From the NCBI RefSeq assembly GCF_001746365.1, contig NZ_MJAJ01000012.1:92375-156374 (forward strand): 64,000 nucleotides of DNA, read 5' to 3'. Below, in pieces: positions 8,594-17,181 of this stretch (positions are counted from its first letter, which is position 1; each line of letters begins with the position of its first letter). This stretch comes from Streptomyces sp. LUP30. GTDB taxonomy: Bacteria > Actinomycetota > Actinomycetes > Streptomycetales > Streptomycetaceae. A program made the translations under genes and the position numbers. The notes beneath the pieces are model-generated. The model was not told the origin of the DNA, ran no database searches, and saw only the letters and a program-made list of their open reading frames with translations.

Positions 8594-9022
8594 ATGCAAT
8601 CCGAGCCTGCCATCGAAAGCCGTGCCGCCGCTCGCGGCAGCCGTCGCGGCCGCAAACGTGACGACGGCTCCGCCGAGGGGCCTGTGTTCGTTGACAACTC
8701 CGGACGCAGGTCGAAGCTGCTGCGCCGGGTCGGTCTCCTGCTGGGCGTCGGCTGTCTCGCGTACGCGGCCGTCCTCGGCGCCGCGTTCATGGGCTGGGGC
8801 ACCTCGCTGACCCCGTCCTCGCTGCTGCCTTTCGGCAACGGGGGCCCGCGCGACGCCCAGAACTCCGGCCCCGGCGGAATCCAGCCGCAGGGCCGTGCCG
8901 GCACCCCGCCCGCCCGGCCCACCGGGGCCCCGCCCGCGGGCGTCGCCACCGGCGAGGCACCCAGCCAGGCCCCGACCGCGACCGCGCCTGCGACGGCGAC
9001 CGCCGCCACGGCCGCCAACTGA
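8594..9022 (+). CDS. Small single-pass membrane protein of the exopolysaccharide operon
   Basis: 142 residues. A basic cytoplasmic N-terminus (about 1-42, rich in Arg and Lys) leads to one transmembrane helix (LLRRVGLLLGVGCLAYAAVL, about 43-62). A Pro/Ala/Thr/Gly-rich extracytoplasmic tail with no cysteines follows and looks disordered. No enzymatic motif is visible. It ends 19 bases before the deacetylase-glycosyltransferase gene and is most likely translated from the same message. By position it could be an accessory subunit for the synthase, comparable with small membrane partners such as IcaD, but there is no sequence similarity I can claim. The plain ATG start at 8594 has only a weak upstream purine stretch (CGGGGAATG). 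Confidence 0.72.
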   Translation: MQSEPAIESRAAARGSRRGRKRDDGSAEGPVFVDNSGRRSKLLRRVGLLLGVGCLAYAAVLGAAFMGWGTSLTPSSLLPFGNGGPRDAQNSGPGGIQPQGRAGTPPARPTGAPPAGVATGEAPSQAPTATAPATATAATAAN

Positions 9023-9041
9023 CCGGAGCACAGCCACTTCC

Positions 9042-11381
9042 ATGACGACCACCACCTCCCGCGGCCGCCGCCGCGCCCCGACCCGCATCGAGCGGGCGGC
9101 CGGCAGGGCCGCGGCGCTGCAGAAACCGCGCGTCATCCTCGCCCTGCTGCTTCTGCTCGCGCTCACCAGCGTGATGCTCCTCGACGGCTATCTGCGCGCC
9201 GAGGTCGGCGGCGACCAGCGCGTGCGCACCGGGGCCGCCTCCGGCGAGGTCCCCGACGATGTCCTCGACGGCGGCCCCATCCTGACCTTCCGCAGCGGCC
9301 GGGCCACCACCGTCTCGGTGCCGGACAAGACGATCGCGCTGACCTTCGACGACGGCCCGAACCCGACCTGGACCCCTCAAGTGCTGCGGATCCTCCGGGA
9401 GTACGACGTGCCCGCCACGTTCTTCCTGGTCGGCTCGATGGTCTCGCGCTATCCGGGCATCGTCGAGGACATGGTCCAGCAGGGCGACGAGGTGGGCATC
9501 CACACCTTCACCCACGTCGACCTCTCCTACCAGTCGCCCGCCCGGGTCCGGCGCGAGATGACGCAGACCCAGCTGGCCCTGGCCGGCGCGGCCGGCATCA
9601 CCACGACGCTGTTCCGGGCCCCGTACTCCTCCGAGACCGACGCCATCGACGACTACAGCTGGCCGGTCTACAAGGAGCTCGGCGAGGACGGCTACACCAG
9701 CGTCTTCGTCGACACCGACAGCGACGACTGGAAGCGGCCGGGCGTCTCGAAGATCGTCAAGTGGGCCACGCCGAAGGCCGGCAAGGGCGCGTCGGTGCTC
9801 TTCCACGACGCCGGCGGCGAGCGCTCGCAGACGATCGAGGCGCTGCCGAAGTACATCGAGAAGATGAAGGCCGAGGGCTACACCTTCACCACCATCAGCG
9901 GAGTGCTGCAGAAGCAGAACGCGGCGGCTCGCGGCACGACGGCGGCATCCGGCACTACAGGGACGACCGGCGGCACGACGGGGACGACTGGCGGCTCGCC
10001 GGGGACGCCGGGGGAGCAGCCCGGTGGACTGCCCGACGGGACGGGCGGGACGGGCGGGACGGGCGACCGTCTGCAGGCCGCCCACCGGGAGGCCACCGGC
10101 GTGACCCTCTACGAGGGCAAGGCCCTCATCGCCGCCGTCACCCTCGCCGAGTGGACCGTGCCGACGCTGTCCGTGGGACTGATGGTCGTCGGCGTGGCCG
10201 TCCTCGGCCGCTTCGGGATGATGCTGCTCCTGGCGCGCCGCCACCACAGACGGCGCAACAGGCGCCGCTTCAGCTGGGGACCGACGATCACCCGGCCGGT
10301 GAGCGTGATCGTCCCGGCGTACAACGAGAAGGAGTGCATCGCCAACACCCTGAAGTCGCTGGCGAAGAGCACCCACCCGATCGAGGTCATCGTCGTGGAC
10401 GATGGCTCGACCGACGACACCTCCGAGATCGCCCGCGCGGCGGCGACGTCCCTCGGCATGACGAACGTCCGCGTCATCCGCCAGGAGAACGCCGGCAAGC
10501 CCGCCGCCCTCAACAACGGCGTCCGCAGCGCGAGCCACGACATCGTCGTGATGATGGACGGCGACACGGTCTTCGAGCCGGAGGCCGTGCACCATCTGGT
10601 GCAGCCCTTCGCGAACCCGCAGGTCGGCGCGGTCGCCGGCAACGCGAAGGTCGGCAACCGCGACACGATCATCGGCGCCTGGCAGCACATCGAGTACGTG
10701 ATGGGCTTCAACCTCGACCGCCGCATGTACGACCTGCTGCGCTGCATGCCGACCATCCCCGGCGCGATCGGGGCGTTCCGCCGCGACGCCGTTCTGGAGG
10801 TCGGCGGCATGAGCGACGACACCCTCGCCGAGGACACCGACATCACCATCGCCATGCACCGCGCGGGCCGGCAGGTCGTCTATCAGGAGCACGCCAGGGC
10901 CTGGACGGAGGCTCCGGGCTCGCTGAAGCAGCTGTGGTCCCAGCGCTACCGCTGGTCCTACGGCACCATGCAGGCGCTGTGGAAGCACCGCGGGTCCCTG
11001 ACGGACAAGGGGCCCTCGGGCCGCTTCGGCCGGGTGGGCATGCCGCTCGTGGTGCTCTTCCAGATCGTCACGCCGGTCTTCGCCCCGCTCATCGACGTCT
11101 TCACCGTCTACTCGATGATCTTCATCGACTTCCGGGCGGCCCTGCTGGCCTGGCTGGCGGTCCTCGGCATCCAACTGGGCTGCGCCGCCTACGCGTTCCG
11201 CCTGGACCGCGAGAAGTACCGCTACCTGCTGATGATGCCGCTGCAGCAGCTGGCCTACCGCCAGATGATGTACCTCGTCCTCATCCACTCCTGCATCACC
11301 GCCCTCACCGGGGGCCGTCTGCGCTGGCAGAAGCTGAAGCGCACGGGCGAGGTCGGCACCCCGGCAGGGGTGAGCCGATGA
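9042..11381 (+). CDS. Bifunctional polysaccharide deacetylase / family 2 glycosyltransferase (MatB/Ica-like)
   Basis: A 779-residue fusion. After a transmembrane anchor (about 28-48) comes a NodB deacetylase domain: TFDDGPN with Asp103/Asp104 and the metal pair His154/His158 (HTFTH). A Gly/Thr-rich linker (about 300-345) and a second transmembrane helix (about 368-394) precede a processive GT2 domain: VPAYNE, DDGSTDDT (about 453), MDGDT (about 506), EDTD and QRYRW (634-638). Three or four terminal helices follow. The same architecture is described for Streptomyces MatB, linked to poly-GlcNAc-type aggregation. Predicted job: polymerise and partly deacetylate an N-acetylglucosamine polymer at the membrane. 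It overlaps the next gene by ATGA. Architecture confident, product inferred. Confidence 0.9.
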   Translation: MTTTTSRGRRRAPTRIERAAGRAAALQKPRVILALLLLLALTSVMLLDGYLRAEVGGDQRVRTGAASGEVPDDVLDGGPILTFRSGRATTVSVPDKTIALTFDDGPNPTWTPQVLRILREYDVPATFFLVGSMVSRYPGIVEDMVQQGDEVGIHTFTHVDLSYQSPARVRREMTQTQLALAGAAGITTTLFRAPYSSETDAIDDYSWPVYKELGEDGYTSVFVDTDSDDWKRPGVSKIVKWATPKAGKGASVLFHDAGGERSQTIEALPKYIEKMKAEGYTFTTISGVLQKQNAAARGTTAASGTTGTTGGTTGTTGGSPGTPGEQPGGLPDGTGGTGGTGDRLQAAHREATGVTLYEGKALIAAVTLAEWTVPTLSVGLMVVGVAVLGRFGMMLLLARRHHRRRNRRRFSWGPTITRPVSVIVPAYNEKECIANTLKSLAKSTHPIEVIVVDDGSTDDTSEIARAAATSLGMTNVRVIRQENAGKPAALNNGVRSASHDIVVMMDGDTVFEPEAVHHLVQPFANPQVGAVAGNAKVGNRDTIIGAWQHIEYVMGFNLDRRMYDLLRCMPTIPGAIGAFRRDAVLEVGGMSDDTLAEDTDITIAMHRAGRQVVYQEHARAWTEAPGSLKQLWSQRYRWSYGTMQALWKHRGSLTDKGPSGRFGRVGMPLVVLFQIVTPVFAPLIDVFTVYSMIFIDFRAALLAWLAVLGIQLGCAAYAFRLDREKYRYLLMMPLQQLAYRQMMYLVLIHSCITALTGGRLRWQKLKRTGEVGTPAGVSR

Positions 11382-12688
11382 GCTGGGACCAGCAGGGCCA
11401 CGGCGATCAGTACCGTCAGCAGCCGCAGCACCCCTACGGGTACGAGGGGTACGGGCAACCCCAGCAGTACGGGCAGCCCCCGTACGGGCAATCCCCGTAC
11501 GGGCAACCCCAGCAGTACGGCGGGCTCCAGCAGTATCCGCAGGAGCCGTATCCGCAGGAGCAGGCGGAGCCCAGGGAGTACGGGCAGGCCGTCGCCGTCG
11601 AGGAAACGGCGCCTCCGCCCACGACGGAGGCCGCGCCACCGGTCGGGCCCGCCGCTCCCCAGCGTGACCGCTACTTCGACACCCTTCGCGCCCTCGCCCT
11701 GATCAGGGTCGTCGCCTATCACACCTTCGGCTGGGCCTGGGCGGGCATGGTCTTCCCCTCCATGGGGATCATGTTCGGCCTGGCCGGCACCCTGATGGCG
11801 AAATCCCTGGAGCGGCCGGCCGTGAAGGTGGTCAGGAGCCGCCTGCGCCGGCTCCTGCCGCCGTTCTGGTTCTGGGGCGTCTTCGTCGTCCTGGCGATGC
11901 TGGTGCACGACTGGATGCCGGGCTGGGAGATCGTCTACTGGGTCGTGCCGCTGGGCGACCCGCCGGGCAACGCCTGGGGCGAGCAGGCCTGGGAGATCCT
12001 CTGGTACCTGCGGACGTACCTCTGGTTCGTCCTGCTCTCGCCGCTGCTGCTGCGGCTCTTCCGGCTCGCGCCGGCCGTCCTCCTGGCACTCTCCCTCACG
12101 CCGATCCTGGTGCTGACCTTCGTGTGGGCGGGCCCGGACAACCGCGTCGGCACCGCGCTGTGGGACCTGTCGACGTACCTCTTCTGCTGGATGCTCGGTT
12201 TCGCGCACCATGACGGCGTCCTGCAGCGGATGAAGCCGGCCCTGGTCGTCTTCGCGTCCCTGGCGGCGATCGGGTTCGGCGGCTGGTACGCCTTCACGCA
12301 CCAGGCCGGGTCCGGCACCTACGACCTGGACGAGAACCCGCTCGCGCAGGCCTTCTGGTCCGCCGGCTTCGTCATGCCGCTGATGTGGGCCAAGGCGTAC
12401 TTCGGCATCGACTTCGCCTGGCTCACGCGGTTCAGGCGGACGAACCGGATCGTGACCGTCTTCAACGCGCGGGCGGTGACGATCTACCTCTGGCACGAGA
12501 TCGCCCTGATCCTGGCCGTGCCGCTGATCGACCGGTTCTGGGACGTCCCCGCGTTCGAGACGTACCTGCCGTTGGACAGCCAGTGGTTCCTGTTCGGCGT
12601 GGGCTGGCTGCTGATCGGCGTCTTCGTGCTGCTGTGCGGATGGGTCGAGGACCTCGCGGCGCGGAAGAAGCCGAGGCTCCTGCCGTGA
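11378..12688 (+). CDS. Acyltransferase-3 family membrane protein with a Q/Y/G/P-rich N-terminus
   Basis: 436 residues. The first 55 or so are a low-complexity repeat ([15 protein letters not shown] type) rich in Gln, Tyr, Gly and Pro, unlike the usual family start. The remainder, from [13 protein letters not shown], is an acyltransferase-3 protein with about 10 transmembrane helices. It has the conserved R-x-x-A-Y-H motif ([12 protein letters not shown]), [11 protein letters not shown], a WYLRTYLW segment and a late TIYLWHE. Such proteins O-acylate surface glycans; IcaC in the ica operon belongs to this family. It is translationally coupled to the synthase gene, so it most likely modifies the polymer made there or helps export it. 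No terminator is seen before menG, 32 bases downstream. Confidence 0.87.
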   Translation: MSWDQQGHGDQYRQQPQHPYGYEGYGQPQQYGQPPYGQSPYGQPQQYGGLQQYPQEPYPQEQAEPREYGQAVAVEETAPPPTTEAAPPVGPAAPQRDRYFDTLRALALIRVVAYHTFGWAWAGMVFPSMGIMFGLAGTLMAKSLERPAVKVVRSRLRRLLPPFWFWGVFVVLAMLVHDWMPGWEIVYWVVPLGDPPGNAWGEQAWEILWYLRTYLWFVLLSPLLLRLFRLAPAVLLALSLTPILVLTFVWAGPDNRVGTALWDLSTYLFCWMLGFAHHDGVLQRMKPALVVFASLAAIGFGGWYAFTHQAGSGTYDLDENPLAQAFWSAGFVMPLMWAKAYFGIDFAWLTRFRRTNRIVTVFNARAVTIYLWHEIALILAVPLIDRFWDVPAFETYLPLDSQWFLFGVGWLLIGVFVLLCGWVEDLAARKKPRLLP

Positions 12689-12720
12689 GCCGGCGGGGGC
12701 CGGGCTGCCACAATGGGCGG

Positions 12721-13416
12721 GTGACCCGCGCTTCCCTGAACAAGCAGCCCAACGAAGTCGCCTCGATGTTCGACCGCGTGGCGGAACGGTACGACGTGAC
12801 CAACGACGTGCTGTCCCTCGGCCAGGACCGCAGGTGGCGCAAGGAGGTCGCCAAGGCGGTCGACGCCCGGCCCGCGCAGAAGGTCCTTGACCTCGCCGCC
12901 GGCACGGCCACCTCGTCGCTCCCCTTCGCGCAGACCGGCGCCTACGTCGTCCCCTGCGACTTCTCGCTCGGCATGCTCCAGGTCGGGAAAAGGAAGCACA
13001 CCTGGCTGCCGTTCACGGCCGGGGACGCGACGAGACTGCCGTTCAAGGACGACACCTTCGACGCCGTCACCATCTCCTTCGGCCTGCGCAACGTGCAGGA
13101 CTTCGACTCGGCGCTGCGTGAGATGCACCGGGTGACCAGGCCCGGCGGCCGGGTCGTCATCTGCGAGTTCTCGCACCCCACCTGGGCGCCCTTCCGGACC
13201 GTCTACACCGAGTACCTGATGCGGGCCCTGCCGCCGGTCGCCCGCGCGGTCTCCTCCAATCCCGACGCCTATGTCTACCTGGCCGAGTCGATCCGCGCCT
13301 GGCCCGACCAGCCCGCCCTCGCCGAGCATCTGCGCAAGGCCGGTTGGTCGAACGTCGCCTGGCGCAACCTGACAGGCGGCGTGGTCACCCTGCACCGAGG
13401 CTTCAAGGAGGCCTGA
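12721..13416 (+). CDS. menG: Demethylmenaquinone methyltransferase
   Basis: A 231-residue UbiE/MenG-family C-methyltransferase that uses S-adenosylmethionine to make menaquinone from demethylmenaquinone, the last step of ring assembly. Signatures are [17 protein letters not shown] at the N-terminus, motif [25 protein letters not shown] and [17 protein letters not shown]. The GTG at 12721 lacks a Shine-Dalgarno. A CACAAT hexamer sits 6 bases upstream and could be the -10 of a leaderless transcript, separate from the exopolysaccharide genes before it. The pathway context (mqnA, mqnC, reductase, complex I) supports the assignment. Streptomyces often labels this gene ubiE. Confidence 0.93.
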   Translation: MTRASLNKQPNEVASMFDRVAERYDVTNDVLSLGQDRRWRKEVAKAVDARPAQKVLDLAAGTATSSLPFAQTGAYVVPCDFSLGMLQVGKRKHTWLPFTAGDATRLPFKDDTFDAVTISFGLRNVQDFDSALREMHRVTRPGGRVVICEFSHPTWAPFRTVYTEYLMRALPPVARAVSSNPDAYVYLAESIRAWPDQPALAEHLRKAGWSNVAWRNLTGGVVTLHRGFKEA

Positions 13417-13498
13417 TCGGTACGGCCTGATCGGTTCGGCCCGATCGGGCCGGGACTGATCGGTTCGGGACTGATCGGTTCGGTCCGTGCGGTCCGGG

Positions 13499-13520
13499 CC
13501 GTGCGGACCGGTCCGCACGG
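13499..13520. terminator. Perfect 22-bp palindrome between menG and the PASTA gene
   Basis: A perfect inverted repeat (arms CCGTGCGGACC/GGTCCGCACGG) lies between two convergent genes. It is preceded at 13430-13485 by near-identical copies of a GATCGGTTCGGGACT-like unit. The symmetric hairpin would serve as a bidirectional terminator. Confidence 0.6.
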
Positions 13521-13542
13521 TTCGGGGCCGACCGGTCCCGTG

Positions 13543-13893
13543 TCAGCGGACGATCGTCTCGAAAGGGTCGTGGGACCGGTCCAGTTCGCGCTGGAGCCCG
13601 CCCCCTCCTGGTCTCGGCACGCGCGGCTCGCGCACGCCCGCGCCGCCGCCGCCCTCCCCGTCGGAGAAGTCGAACCACACCGTGACCACGGCGCCGCGCG
13701 GAACCTCGACGCCCGGCGGCGGATACTGCCGTACGACGTGGTCGACGACCGCGTTGCGAAAGTCGGGCCGGTCCGGTGCGGCCAGCAGCACGCCCTGCGC
13801 AGCGGCCGCCTCGCGCGCGTCCATGGCCATCAGGCCGACCAGCCTGGGCACACGCACGTCGGGTGTTTTGGGTGGAATGAGCACAGATGTCAC
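13543..13893 (-). CDS. PASTA-domain protein
   Basis: 116 residues with a single PASTA domain: VRVPRLVGLMAMDAREAAAAQGV, then a PDFRNAVVDHVVRQYPPPG turn and VPRGAVVTVWFDFSD. The last 40 residues are Gly/Pro/Arg-rich. I see no signal peptide, transmembrane helix or kinase domain, so unlike PknB-type receptors it would stay in the cytoplasm unless exported another way. PASTA domains generally contact peptidoglycan fragments or beta-lactams, which makes a free cytoplasmic copy odd. The start is a GTG at 13893 with a G-rich stretch directly upstream. A second GTG nine bases in is an alternative. Confidence 0.75.
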   Translation of the reverse strand: MTSVLIPPKTPDVRVPRLVGLMAMDAREAAAAQGVLLAAPDRPDFRNAVVDHVVRQYPPPGVEVPRGAVVTVWFDFSDGEGGGGAGVREPRVPRPGGGGLQRELDRSHDPFETIVR

Positions 13894-13976
13894 CCCCAGC
13901 GGTACTGGCAGGGTAACCGCCCGGGGGGCCGTCCGGAAGCGTCAGGTGTCGTTCTGTAGCCGACGGCCACGCAGGG

Positions 13977-14483
13977 TCACAAGACGAGCCGGTAGCAGCG
14001 CCCCTCCCGGTCCGGCTCCGGGGTGGTGAAGACCTCCGCGAGCCGCATCCCCAGCCGCTGTGTGACGGCGATGGACCGCTCGTTGCGCGCGTCGACCATC
14101 GCCACCACTCCCGGGGCCCCGGCGGCCCGCACCCGCTCCAGGGTCATCTGCGCCGCCGCCGTCACATAGCCGTGCCCCCAGTGCTGCCGCCCGAGCCGCC
14201 ATCCGATCTCGATCTCGCCCCGGGGCCCCCACTCCCAGGGCCACGGCTGGGCTCCGGTGAAGCCGAGCACCCGGTCGTCGCGGTCCAGCATCGTCCACAG
14301 ACAGAAGCCGCGTTCGGCGTCGTGCCGGCGCTGGCGGGCGGTGAGCTCCTCGTAGACCGACAGTTCCGCGGATCTGCCCCCCTGGAACTCCATCACGTCC
14401 GGGTCGTCGAAGACCCGGTGCCAGGCGACCGCGTCCTCGTCCGTCGGAACGCGCAGCCGTACCAGGGGCAGAGCTCGGTTCAC
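13977..14483 (-). CDS. GNAT-family N-acetyltransferase (RimJ-like)
   Basis: 168 residues of the Acetyltransf_3/RimJ type. LVRLRVPTDEDAVAWHRVFDDPDVM is the usual N-terminal strand-helix, the acetyl-CoA loop is RLGRQHWGHGYVTAAAQ, and VDARNERSIAVTQRLGM is the classic C-terminal motif. These enzymes acetylate protein N-termini or small amines; the substrate here is unknown. The GTG at 14483 is preferred because AAGGG sits at the correct spacing. A longer reading from 14669 would run back into the promoter of the divergent reductase gene. It stands alone. Confidence 0.87.
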   Translation of the reverse strand: MNRALPLVRLRVPTDEDAVAWHRVFDDPDVMEFQGGRSAELSVYEELTARQRRHDAERGFCLWTMLDRDDRVLGFTGAQPWPWEWGPRGEIEIGWRLGRQHWGHGYVTAAAQMTLERVRAAGAPGVVAMVDARNERSIAVTQRLGMRLAEVFTTPEPDREGRCYRLVL

Positions 14484-14580
14484 GGGGCAGCCCTTCAGCC
14501 AGGTGATCACTTCTGCTGAATAGACTGCCCATGTCCAGTGCCGGTCGGCACGCAGATTCCGAACTTGGGGAGATCCCGCC

Positions 14581-15888
14581 GTGACCGCCGTGAACGAGCC
14601 CCACGCCGAGCCCTTCTCCGAGACCACCGCCGATGTGATCGTCGTCGGCGCGGGACCGGCCGGCTCCACGACCGCCTACTACCTCGCCAAGGCCGGACTC
14701 GACGTACTCCTCCTCGAGAAGACCGAGTTCCCGCGCGAGAAGGTCTGCGGCGACGGCCTCACCCCGCGCGCCACGAAGCAGCTCGTGGCCATGGGCATCG
14801 ACATCTCCGAGGAAGCCGGCTGGCTGCGCAACAAGGGCCTGAGGATCATCGGCGGCGGGGTGCGGTTGCAGCTCGACTGGCCCGATCTCGCCTCCTTCCC
14901 CGACTACGGCCTCGTCCGCAAGCGCGACGACTTCGACGAGCAGCTCGCCCGGCAGGCCCAGAAGGCCGGCGCCCGCCTCTACGAGCGCTGCAACGTCGGC
15001 GCGCCGATCCTCGACGAACGCACCGGCCGTATCACCGGTGTGCACGCCAAGCTGGGGGAGGAGAAGCGCGAAGTCACCTTCCGCGCCCCGCTCGTGGTGG
15101 CCGCCGACGGCAACTCCACCCGCCTCTCCCTCGCGATGGGCCTGCACCGCCGTGAGGACCGCCCGATGGGCGTCGCGGTCCGCACCTACTTCACCTCTCC
15201 GCGCCACGAGGACGACTATCTGGAGTCCTGGCTGGAGCTGTGGGACCGCCGGGGCCCGGGTGAGGACCGGCTGCTGCCCGGTTACGGCTGGATCTTCGGC
15301 ATGGGCGACGGAACGTCCAACGTCGGCCTGGGCGTGCTGAACACCTCCGACTCCTTCAAGGAACTCGACTGGCGCGAGGTCCTCAAGGCCTGGTGCGCGT
15401 CCATGCCGGAGGACTGGGGGTACACCCCCGAAAACATGACCGGCCCGATCCGCGGCGCGGCCCTGCCGATGGCCTTCAACCGCAAGCCGCACTACACCAA
15501 GGGGCTGCTGCTGGTCGGCGACGCCGGCGGCCTGGTGAACCCCTTCAACGGCGAGGGCATCGCGTACGCCATGGAATCCGGCCAGATCGCCGCCGACGTC
15601 ATCGTTCAGGCCCATGCCCGGGCCACCCCCGGCCAGCGCGAACTCGCCCTGCAGCGCTACCCGCAGATCCTCGCGGACACCTACGGCGGCTACTACACGC
15701 TGGGGCGGGCGTTCGTGAAGCTCATCGGCAACCCGAAGGTCATGAAGATCGCGGCACAGCGCGGTCTGACCCATCCGCTGCTGATGAAGTTCACCCTGAA
15801 GATGCTCGCCAACCTGACGGACCCCACGGGCGGCGACGCGATGGACCGCATCATCAACGGCCTGAGCAAGGTGGCCCCCAAGGCCTGA
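14581..15888 (+). CDS. Geranylgeranyl-reductase-family FAD protein, candidate menaquinone side-chain reductase
   Basis: 435 residues. The FAD-binding motif VGAGPAGSTTAYYLAKAG opens the protein, EKTEFPREKVCGDGLTPRA is the family signature, and LLVGDAGGLVNPFNGEGIAYAMESG is the second FAD contact. Members hydrogenate isoprenoid chains; the mycobacterial relative MenJ reduces one menaquinone isoprene unit. Streptomyces makes partly saturated menaquinones, and this gene lies between menG and the complex I operon, so the same reaction is the best guess. The GTG at 14581 has a GGGGAGA Shine-Dalgarno. Reduction of chlorophyll or archaeal lipids is excluded by the organism. Family firm, substrate inferred. 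Confidence 0.88.
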   Translation: MTAVNEPHAEPFSETTADVIVVGAGPAGSTTAYYLAKAGLDVLLLEKTEFPREKVCGDGLTPRATKQLVAMGIDISEEAGWLRNKGLRIIGGGVRLQLDWPDLASFPDYGLVRKRDDFDEQLARQAQKAGARLYERCNVGAPILDERTGRITGVHAKLGEEKREVTFRAPLVVAADGNSTRLSLAMGLHRREDRPMGVAVRTYFTSPRHEDDYLESWLELWDRRGPGEDRLLPGYGWIFGMGDGTSNVGLGVLNTSDSFKELDWREVLKAWCASMPEDWGYTPENMTGPIRGAALPMAFNRKPHYTKGLLLVGDAGGLVNPFNGEGIAYAMESGQIAADVIVQAHARATPGQRELALQRYPQILADTYGGYYTLGRAFVKLIGNPKVMKIAAQRGLTHPLLMKFTLKMLANLTDPTGGDAMDRIINGLSKVAPKA

Positions 15889-16377
15889 CCTCCCACCGGG
15901 ACGGTGCGGATCCGTCGCTCGGCGGCCCGGCGTGCGAAGACCTTCGTCCCGTCGGCCCGCCCCCTGCCCACGCACTGACGATGTATCCGACATGTCGGAC
16001 ACTCTCGTGATGTGCCGGTCACCCAGGCGATGCACCGATGGAGGGGGGAATGTCCGGATGAATGCCCCCGGTGCGGCGGCGACTTGGCGCGTCGGAACTC
16101 GTGCGCGCGACGGAGCGCCACCTCCGACTCGTGGCCACGTCCGACTCGGGGCCCTCATCCGACTCGCGGCCCCCATCCGGCTCGGGGCTCCCGCCCGGTT
16201 CAGGGCGGCTCGCCCCCGCTCGGCCACCTCCCTGGCCGTGCGGGCCCGTTCAGGCGCGCTGAGGGCCCGCTGAGGGCCGTGCCGGGCCGCGCCGGGGGCA
16301 ACCCGAAGGGCCGCTGCCCCCGAGCGGCTGCGGCCCTTGCGTGTGTGCGGCGCCCTCACGGGCGCGCCGAGTGGGTG
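15889..16377. other. Intergenic stretch with a palindrome and degenerate repeats
   Basis: 489 bp between two convergent genes. A perfect 14-bp palindrome (TCCGACATGTCGGA) occupies 15986-15999. Degenerate copies of a TCCGACTCGGGGCCC-like unit recur between about 16120 and 16200. An ATG at 16058 with a GGAGGGGGG Shine-Dalgarno opens a 71-codon frame to 16273, but its composition simply reflects the repeats. The hairpin at 16306-16338 is listed separately. Confidence 0.5.
16306..16338 (-). terminator. Terminator of the NlpC/P60 gene
   Basis: AAGGGCCGC and GCGGCCCTT form a perfect 9-bp stem with an internal GCCGCT/AGCGGC alternative. It sits about 40 bases beyond the NlpC/P60 stop codon in the direction of transcription. 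Confidence 0.65.
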
Positions 16378-17181
16378 TCAGAGCACCCGGACCGCGCCGG
16401 TCGGCGGGTCGTAGGACAGCGGCTTCTCCGCCACACCGGTGGAGGGGTTCTGCGCGCCGACGAACATGCCGTCGCCGACGTACACCGCCACGTGGTACGC
16501 GCTGCCCGCGCTGCCCCAGTACAGGATGTCGCCCGGCTGCAGGTTGTCCAGGGAGACCTGGGTGCCGGCGGTCGACTGGTCCTGCGAGACGCGCGGCAGG
16601 TCGATGCCCACCTGCTTGAAGGCGGTCTGCATCAGCCCCGAGCAGTCCCACGAGTTGGGGCCGGTGCCACCGGAGACGTAGGCGTCGCCGATCTGTGCCT
16701 TCACGAAGGCGATGACAGCCGCGGCCGAACCGGTCGCGTGGGAGCTGCTCGTGCTGGTGAAGGTGTTGCTGCTCGCCGAGGCGGACAGCGTGGTCCGGTC
16801 GGCGGAGCGCGTGGCGCGCTCGGCGGCGGCCCTGCGGGCGGCCTCGGCCTTCTGCTTGGCCTCGGCCTTGGCGTGCGCGAGGTCCTTGTTGGCCTCCTTG
16901 GCGGCTGCCGCGGCGGCCGCGTCACGCTCGGCGTGCAGCTGGTAGTTCGCCGCGGCCTGCTGTGTGGCCTGGGCGGACTGTGCGACCTGGGCGGCCAGGT
17001 CACCGGTGAGCACGGGCAGTTCGAGCGTCTGCGTCACCGGCTCGGCGGCGTTGGCCGTGCCTGCTGCTGCGGCGACGGCCAGCGTGCCGAGGACACCACT
17101 GGCGACTCCGGCCCGCATCGCGATCGTCGACGCGCTGCGGCGGGGTTTCCGGTGGCTGCGTATGTGAGCGGTGTGGGACAT
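16378..17181 (-). CDS. Secreted NlpC/P60 peptidoglycan hydrolase
   Basis: 267 residues. A long, Arg-rich signal region (HIRSHRKPRRSASTIAMRAGV) ends at an Ala-rich cleavage site (GTANAAEP). A coiled-coil segment of Ala, Lys and Glu (about 60-125) and a Ser/Thr linker lead to the C-terminal NlpC/P60 domain, with catalytic Cys in NSWDCSGLMQTAF, His in YHVAVYVGDG and the LQPGDILYW strand. It should cut the gamma-D-Glu-diamino acid bond of stem peptides in the wall. The ATG at 17181 matches family starts. A nearby in-frame ATG at 17211 would add ten residues and has a different leader. No c-di-AMP riboswitch is visible in front of it, although such genes often have one. Confidence 0.88.
   Translation of the reverse strand: MSHTAHIRSHRKPRRSASTIAMRAGVASGVLGTLAVAAAAGTANAAEPVTQTLELPVLTGDLAAQVAQSAQATQQAAANYQLHAERDAAAAAAAKEANKDLAHAKAEAKQKAEAARRAAAERATRSADRTTLSASASSNTFTSTSSSHATGSAAAVIAFVKAQIGDAYVSGGTGPNSWDCSGLMQTAFKQVGIDLPRVSQDQSTAGTQVSLDNLQPGDILYWGSAGSAYHVAVYVGDGMFVGAQNPSTGVAEKPLSYDPPTGAVRVL

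Noticed and set aside
16058..16273. A 71-codon gene between the reductase and NlpC/P60 genes
   Set aside because: The strong Shine-Dalgarno is tempting, but the peptide (repeated RLGAP-like units) mirrors DNA repeats and has no independent support.
13942..16359. An 805-codon minus-strand frame spanning the reductase gene
   Set aside because: The plus-strand reductase has clear FAD motifs throughout; the minus-strand frame is an artefact of base composition and crosses two intergenic regions.
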